A DNA stretch of 64,000 nt from Cryptomeria japonica (Eukaryota > Streptophyta > Pinopsida > Cupressales > Cupressaceae). The position numbers were made by a program, and so were the translations under genes. The notes below the pieces were generated by a model. That model saw only the letters and a program-made list of their open reading frames with translations. It had not been told where the DNA came from and ran no database searches. Shown here in pieces: positions 58,559-64,000 of the stretch. Numbering within the stretch: the stretch's first letter is position 1; every line of letters begins with the position of its first letter. Location: positions 22,226,432 through 22,290,431 of the forward strand of contig NC_081412.1 of assembly GCF_030272615.1 (NCBI RefSeq). The letters run 5' to 3'.

Positions 58559-59227
58559 TGTAGACACCCAAAATTGGCATGTCTAATTAAATAAATATTT
58601 TATTTATTTAATTATTTAAGCCTAATTCTTCTATTAATTAAATAAATACATTTATTTATTTAAATTATCCTTTTCCTAAATTAAATAAATCTTTATTTAT
58701 TTAATTAATTCATTAACCTTTTATACCCATGACACATGTCATTCATCTCTTAATTCCTACACTACCTACCTCTTTCATTATTTTATTATTTCTTCTACCT
58801 ACCCTCTAATCCTAGCCGACCTCCTTTTTCACACCTCTCAATCTTATCCCTCCATTTCATATTGTGTCTTCTATTTAAGGAGATGCTTTCTTCATTATCA
58901 AACCCTAATGCTTTAATCACTAATCTTAAGGACTTGGCTACACTACGATCCTACTTGCAACCACATTCCGTTCTTTGTTGAGCTCTTGTGCACATAAAAT
59001 CTGAGAGCAAATATATCAAGCAAGATCAATGGAGATAGGAAGAATGGAGATCAAAACCCTATTGGACATGTGATCGTATAATCTTTGTGATTTTGTTTGA
59101 TTTGCATTGTCTTAGGTAATCTTCATATGTTATGGTGGATCTTTGTTGTTGTTAGGCTAGGGTTTGGTGGTTGAATTCATTTAGCCTTTCAATCTTGTTA
59201 TTATTGTATCCATTTTCACCATATACA
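58559..59227 (+). repeat. 3' LTR (669 bp)
   Basis: TGTAGACACCCAAAATTGGC to ...TTTTCACCATATACA, collinear with the 5' LTR except for about 98 missing bases in the TTTAATTA-rich part. Confidence 0.93.
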
Positions 59228-59232
59228 ACAAG

Positions 59233-59560
59233 AACCGATCTCTTATTTTTGAGTCACGAGTAGTAGTTAGCAAGAATTCATCTCTTATTTTCAAGTCAAA
59301 TTCATTGACCCATCTTTCATGAGTAGTAGTTCATAAGAACCCATCTCTCATGAGAATGAATGGTCCACCTGTCACTTATTGTATCTAGGTGGTGCTTACA
59401 TAGGTGAAGCATTGGGTCTTCTAGGGAGGTCACCCATCCTAATACTACTCCAACTCAAACACACTTAATGAGGGAGTTTCCTCCAAGATTGAGCCCACTT
59501 AGCTTGCAACCCCATTTGCGAAACCTTCAACAAGTGTTGTGCCGTATGAACCATTCATTT
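59233..59560 (-). repeat. 5S rRNA-derived repeat, copy B, right part
   Basis: Resumes the ~60-bp sub-units of 46440-46623. On the minus strand the 5S-like core (about 59411-59495) has TTAAGTGTGTTTGAGTTGGA, then GTAGTATTAGGATGGGTGAC, then CTCCCTAGAAG. The box C-like GGATGGGTGACCTCC is intact. The rest of the 5S is decayed. Same family as copy A. Confidence 0.7.
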
Positions 59561-59574
59561 TATTAATTTCAAAA

Positions 59575-61025
59575 ATATTTTATATAGATATGATAAAATA
59601 ATATGTTATAATAGTTCCTTTAGGAATAAGACTAATTATGCCACCATTAATGAAAGTATCTAAGGATCCTTTCTTAATAGCCTCCAAGTATAAATAATAG
59701 AAGTCATCTTCAATGTGTTGGCACATAGCTTGATAAAATTTCATAGGAAGCCCATCACTACCTAGACTTTTATAAGGGGACATAGAGAAAATAATATTTT
59801 TCAGCTTTTCCAATGAAAGAAATCTATCTCGATACTAGGTATAATCATATCTATCTTGGTAGGAATGTAATCTTTGACAATATCCTCAAGGTTTTGTTGA
59901 ATATCCTGCCAATGCTCATCCTTGAAGAGATTTTTATAAAATTGTTCAAAAACATTGCATATATCAAAAGGATTGGACTGAATTGCATCAAGCTCATCCT
60001 TTATCGCCCTAATTTTTTGTTTTTTATGTTTATAGTTGAGATAGTTAAAAAATGCTTAGTGCCTTTGTTTCCTTCTTTTATCCAGTGAAGTCTAGATCTG
60101 ATTTTAGCCCCTTGACCTCCATAATTACTCAATTTTCAAAGTTGAGCTTTAATAGCAACAATGGAAGACCAAATTTTAACATTGTTAGGATCATTATTAA
60201 GAAATTTTCTTGCTCGAACAAGTTTTTCTTGAAGGGACTTTTCCTTGCATTTGCATTGCCAAGCCATTCTTTTATTGAATAAGTGTAAGAAGTTAGTACA
60301 TTGAGTGATTACAAGGCACCACCAATCAATACAAGACTCCCCTGTAGTTGGTTTAGGAAGAGAATTCCAAATCCTCACAAGAGCATCCAAACAAGTGGGA
60401 TCTTTTAAATGAGACATTGAGTTTGAAGGGAAGAGAATTGTTAGCATTTAAGGATTGAATGGATAATTTGTCTTGGATAGGGTCAACAACTCCCACTTGG
60501 AGTTTTGACAGAATATCCAACTATCAAATTCCTCATAGTTGAGATTGGATTGTTTGGACCAAGTGTGGTCATAAGAATGTTCAACCATATTAAAGTCTCC
60601 TCCTAATATCCAATCACTAGTAAGGTTGCTAAATATCCAATTCCATAACTCAATACAATCTTTAGCCAAATTAGGAGCATAAATAGAGCAAAAACCTATG
60701 AGTTGACTATTGATAAAGGTGAGGGCCCAAACACAACTGTGAGAAGGTTCCTCGCCTTTATCAATGATGTATTAATGGCAACCCAAGGAGAAAGCCCAAT
60801 AATAGCACCACCTTAGCCATCATAATGAGAAGTATGCAAAAAAGTGATATCTCTCCAAACATTGCACAATGAAGCCTCAAGCTTAGTGTTGCTAAGTTTG
60901 ACTTCTTAGATGAAGAGCACATTAAGAATCCACTTCAAAACCATTTCATTCACTTTATACTTGTGATTAGGGAGAGAGATCCCTCGTACATTCCAAGAAA
61001 GCATTTTATAATTCATGACAACCAT
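59575..61025 (-). mobile_element. LINE ORF2 fragment (endonuclease to start of reverse transcriptase)
   Basis: On the minus strand ORF2 starts at about 61025 with MNYKMLSWNVRGISLPNHKY. The endonuclease continues with SQLIGFCSIYAPNLAKDC and WILGGDFNMVEHSYD. After a linker (60136-60447, WQCKCKEKSLQEKLVRARKF) the reverse transcriptase begins near 59810: FSMSPYKSLGSDGLPMKFYQ and ISLIPKG, where it stops. The catalytic FADD and everything downstream are absent. Several stops and frameshifts. It is an L1-type element distinct from the one at 17-40 kb, since both retain the endonuclease. Confidence 0.75.
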
Positions 61026-61263
61026 GAGAAGAATTATCATCTTGGGCCAACACATTGAAATTGTTACCAAGATTCAATTCTAAAACCTTGGGCTAATTAT
61101 CTTTGAAGGAAGGAGATCTAGAGCGGCCATGGGAGAAAGGAGAGATGGAATCATGAATGTGAGGTTGAGGGGATGAATGGTGGGAAGAATGACAAGCATT
61201 TCATGTTTTAGGAGAGGAGGGGAAGGAAGGAGCAAGAACTTGGGATGTGGCACTAGGCAAAGG

Positions 61264-61615
61264 TGTTAGAGCATACTTAGCTATTAGTTTTTTTTTTACA
61301 ACTAGTTATGCATTTTTTCTTTTTTTTTCTAAGTTCACTTAGGAGTGCTTGCTTCTAATTTAGCTTTTGTGCATCTAGTTTAGCTAGAGGTAAACTTCTT
61401 TTTAGCTCCTCATGCTTGCACTTTAATTTGCCTAAATTTAGCATAGTGCTTTCTTTATAAGAAACTCATTGTATAGTTGCAACTCATTCTATAATCTTTC
61501 CTTTTGAGTAATATAGCATTCATTTTCTTGATCTCTTTTGTGCGGAAGGAGTTTTATTTATCGTTTGATCTTGCAAGTACTTGTGTTGCAAACTTTTATG
61601 TTGCAAAATTCAACA
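61264..61615 (+). repeat. Copia-type LTR with adjacent primer-binding site
   Basis: 352 bp, TGTTAGAGCATACTTAGC to ...TGCAAAATTCAACA, followed at once by TGGTATCAAAGTGCGGATTC (61616-61635), a tRNA-iMet primer-binding site with one mismatch in its core. No coding region or second LTR follows, so the element is truncated or deleted. Confidence 0.65.
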
Positions 61616-61635
61616 TGGTATCAAAGTGCGGATTC

Positions 61636-62284
61636 AACAAGCCCCTTCTCAAGTTTTGAGGGTTTCTTTACTCAAAAGTGTTGTGGGGGACATATATTGA
61701 ACAACAAAAGTTAAAAGAAACAGAATAGGTATAACTATGAAATAGTATTTAGAGGTGAAGAAGTAAAAAATATATACGAATTACATTACAAATAGTAGAG
61801 GTGATTTATTTTTAAAAAAAACACAAGAGTTTGGAAAAGAGAATTTGAAGAAAAAAAATATCCGTAATTGAAATTTCTTGTTTTATTGTTTGTGGAATGG
61901 AATTTGGATTGATTTCCTAGATGTTGAGATTCATGTATGTGAAGAACAAAGAGATGAAATTTTACACAAAGCAATTTAAGAGCAAAAGAATGGTGTTCAA
62001 TTTTAAAATTATATCAATTTTTTTACAAGATAAATATTTAGGGTTCAAAATTTGTTTATAAAGTTCTTTTTAGTGTAATCGTTTAAATATTTCATTATAG
62101 TGCATCACAATAAAACTAATATGTAAGGCTAGTCTATTTTATAATCTCCATCGTACTCATTATATCTAGTTGTTTATTCCAAACCAACATCTATATTTAT
62201 TCAAACTAAGCTACATTATAATCCCATATTACGTAGGTCCCAATATCAATTTCATAACTAGAAAATAAGATATGTAAATGACTT
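61636..62284. other. No gene seen
   Basis: AT-rich sequence between the truncated LTR element and the copia fragment. Nothing recognisable. Confidence 0.4.
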
Positions 62285-64000
62285 AAAAGAATATTTTTAG
62301 GAGGAAATATGGGGATATGTCAAACTTTACAAGGTGAGATACAACCTTCAAAAGAAATTGTGTTTGAATAGACCAATATTGGGAGAGACAACTTTTCAAC
62401 GGAAGGTGTAGAACAAGTGGTAAACAAAACAACACCGGACTGAAATGGTGTGGGTGCAGGCTTGCAAGCAAGCATGTCAAATCTGTGAAGCATATCAAGA
62501 GAATACTTCTACTGAAGTATGGAAGTCCCATCAGAATACTGAATAAGCTATAGGCCCAAAAATTAGTGCAGAAGTCCAAGATCTGTCATCTCAAACTACT
62601 CCATCAAAGCTTTATGAATATCCTCAATCAAGGAGGACGAGCTACCTGTAATGATGAGATCATCAACATATAGCACAAGGATAACTATATCATCCCCTTG
62701 GCACTGAATATAAATCGTGGGGTCGAAATGACAACGTATGAAGAGTGTGGAGAGCAAGAAAGAGTCCATCTTCTCATACTAGGGCTAAGGAGCCTGTTTG
62801 AGACCTATAATGAACACCGAAGTTGGCAAACCAAAGAGGAATCCTGCACAAACTCCTGAGGTTGCTCCGTATAGATCTCCTCATGAAGGTCTCCATGCAA
62901 GAAGGCACTCTTCACATCCATCTGAAAAACAATCCATCCCTGTGAAGTTGCAAGTGAAAGTACAAAGCGAATAGAATTCATCTTGGCGACAGGAGCAAAG
63001 GTCTTGGAGTAATCAATACCCTCCACCTAACAAAATCCCTTCACAACAAGACGAGCCTTATACATATTAATAGAACCATCTGCAACATACTTGGTACGAT
63101 ACACCCACCTACACCGAACCAACTTTCTTCCTTTTGGAAGAGGACAAAGATCCCAAGTATGATTCTTCATCAAAGAAGAATACTCCTCATCCATGGCCCT
63201 ATCCCACTTTGTGTGACCTATCGCATCTGAAAATTTATGAGGATCATCTAAAATGGCATGACTCAGAAGATTAGAACCAAATGTCTGTGCACGAGTACAA
63301 CGAGAATCTGAAGGATCACCTACCATAGAAACAACGACATCAACTATAAGTCGGGCCCACTTGGGCAAAGGCTGAGCTAGTGGTGGTGGTGGTGGTGGTG
63401 ATGATGGTGGACCATCATTTGCATCATCCTCAAGGATTAAGGAATCCTCAAAAGATGAAGAGGGAGGAGGCAGTGAGGGAGAAGCTGGTGATGGAGAATC
63501 CATCTGAGGAAGTAACTCATCAAACTGGACATCCCGCCTAAACAGGACCTCTCGGGAATCAGGATCAAACAACATGTATGCCTTAACATCCTCAAAGTAG
63601 CCAACAAATATGAGTGGTATGCTCTTCCTCTCCATGGCTTTCCTCTGAGCATTTGAAATAAATTCCTAAGCCTCACTACCCAAAACTCAGAATGATGAAA
63701 CATCAGCCTTGACATGGGACCAAGCCTCCTGAAGAGTCATCTAGCACAATGCCTTATGAGGCATCCAATTCTAAATATAAGTGGCACAATTAACTGCCTC
63801 AGCCCAAAAAGAAGGTTGCATAGAACATGACTAAAGCATAAAATTGGCCATCTCCCGTAATGTTCTATTCTTTCTCTCAGCAACACCATTCTGCTGAGGG
63901 GTGTGAGGAACTAATAACTGATGATGCAAACCATGCTCTGTGCAAAAATCTGTAAAAGTCTGATTCACATACTCTCTCCCATTATATGTGTGTATCCTCC
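62285..64000 (-). mobile_element. Ty1/copia pol fragment (integrase to reverse transcriptase), runs off the edge
   Basis: From right to left on the minus strand: integrase core with EHGLHHQLLVPHTPQQNGVA, then ERKNRTL (catalytic Glu); integrase C-terminus FVGYFEDVKAYMLFDPDSRE; a Ser/Pro linker; reverse transcriptase HTKWDRAMDEEYSSLMKNHT, VYRTKYVADGSI, YKARLVVKGF, a stop at 63027-63029, GIDYSKTFAPVAKMNSIRF, FQMDVKSAFLHGDL and the catalytic YVDD at about 62660. Translation stays recognisable to about 62300, then ends before RNase H. There are several stops. The 5' part lies beyond position 64000. Confidence 0.88.

Larger units (their letters stand above)
46619..59232 (+). mobile_element. Gag-protease-only LTR retrotransposon with antisense PMD gene
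   Basis: The element 46624-59227 is flanked by the target duplication ACAAG (46619-46623 and 59228-59232). Order: 5' LTR, 3.2-kb leader with two motif arrays, Gag-protease, a scrap of integrase C-terminus, three stem-loop modules, an antisense spliced gene with a plant mobile domain, polypurine tract, 3' LTR. Reverse transcriptase, RNase H and the integrase core are missing, so it must depend on enzymes from a partner element. Gag and the integrase tail resemble the non-chromovirus Ty3/gypsy (Tat/Athila-like) group. The similar LTRs indicate fairly recent insertion. Confidence 0.9.

Noticed and set aside
62283-62579. 98-codon minus-strand ORF
   Set aside because: Different frame from the copia reverse transcriptase that occupies the same bases.

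Overview
This window looks like a gene-poor, AT-rich, transposon-dominated plant nuclear chromosome. The only convincing host genes are two short BES1/BZR1-family transcription factor genes, both on the minus strand and about 33 kb apart (11386-12261 and 44952-45821). Large nested retrotransposons, a CACTA transposon, LINEs, a SINE and 5S-rRNA-derived repeats fit a large-genome seed plant. A gymnosperm is my best guess; that is inference and not proven by the sequence.

Layout. 0-9.9 kb: degenerate retroelement debris, including a minus-strand coiled-coil plus G-patch pseudogene next to a primer-binding site, a broken copia Gag, a ~300-bp tandem repeat, and a 1.2-kb retroposed insert with an 18-bp target duplication. 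11.4-12.6 kb: BZR-like gene 1 and its promoter. 12.7-16.8 kb: tandem repeats, a 5S-rRNA-derived repeat, a (TA)n tract and a hairpin. 17-40.4 kb: a set of nested insertions. An old minus-strand LINE is split by a Ty3/gypsy chromovirus (17928-37125, target duplication GACCA). The chromovirus reverse transcriptase is split by an 11.4-kb CACTA transposon (21919-33294, target duplication ATA), which carries a transposase exon, old retroelement debris and a captured PPR-gene fragment. The same LINE also carries an apparent solo LTR and a SINE. 40.4-45 kb: no gene recognised. 45-46.3 kb: BZR-like gene 2 and its promoter, which shares motifs with that of gene 1.

46624-59227 is the most unusual object: a Ty3/gypsy-type LTR element (target duplication ACAAG) that encodes Gag and protease but has lost reverse transcriptase, RNase H and nearly all of integrase. 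On the opposite strand it carries a spliced gene with a plant mobile domain (PMD). Three arrays of a CGCGTCTGTG-like word lie in its leader and in the antisense gene's intron, oriented so that both sense and antisense transcripts would carry the same word. It also has three GGTGAAAAC stem-loop modules. It is inserted into a second 5S-derived repeat. 59.5-61 kb: a minus-strand LINE fragment. 61264-61615: an LTR with a primer-binding site. 62285-64000: a minus-strand Ty1/copia pol fragment running off the right edge.

The two BZR genes are probably an old local duplication since pushed apart by transposons. Both jump from the DNA-binding domain straight to the SLIPWLK segment, without the first serine-rich region of canonical BZR1. 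Both promoters contain brassinosteroid-response-type CGTGTG/CGTGCG boxes, so autoregulation is a reasonable hypothesis.
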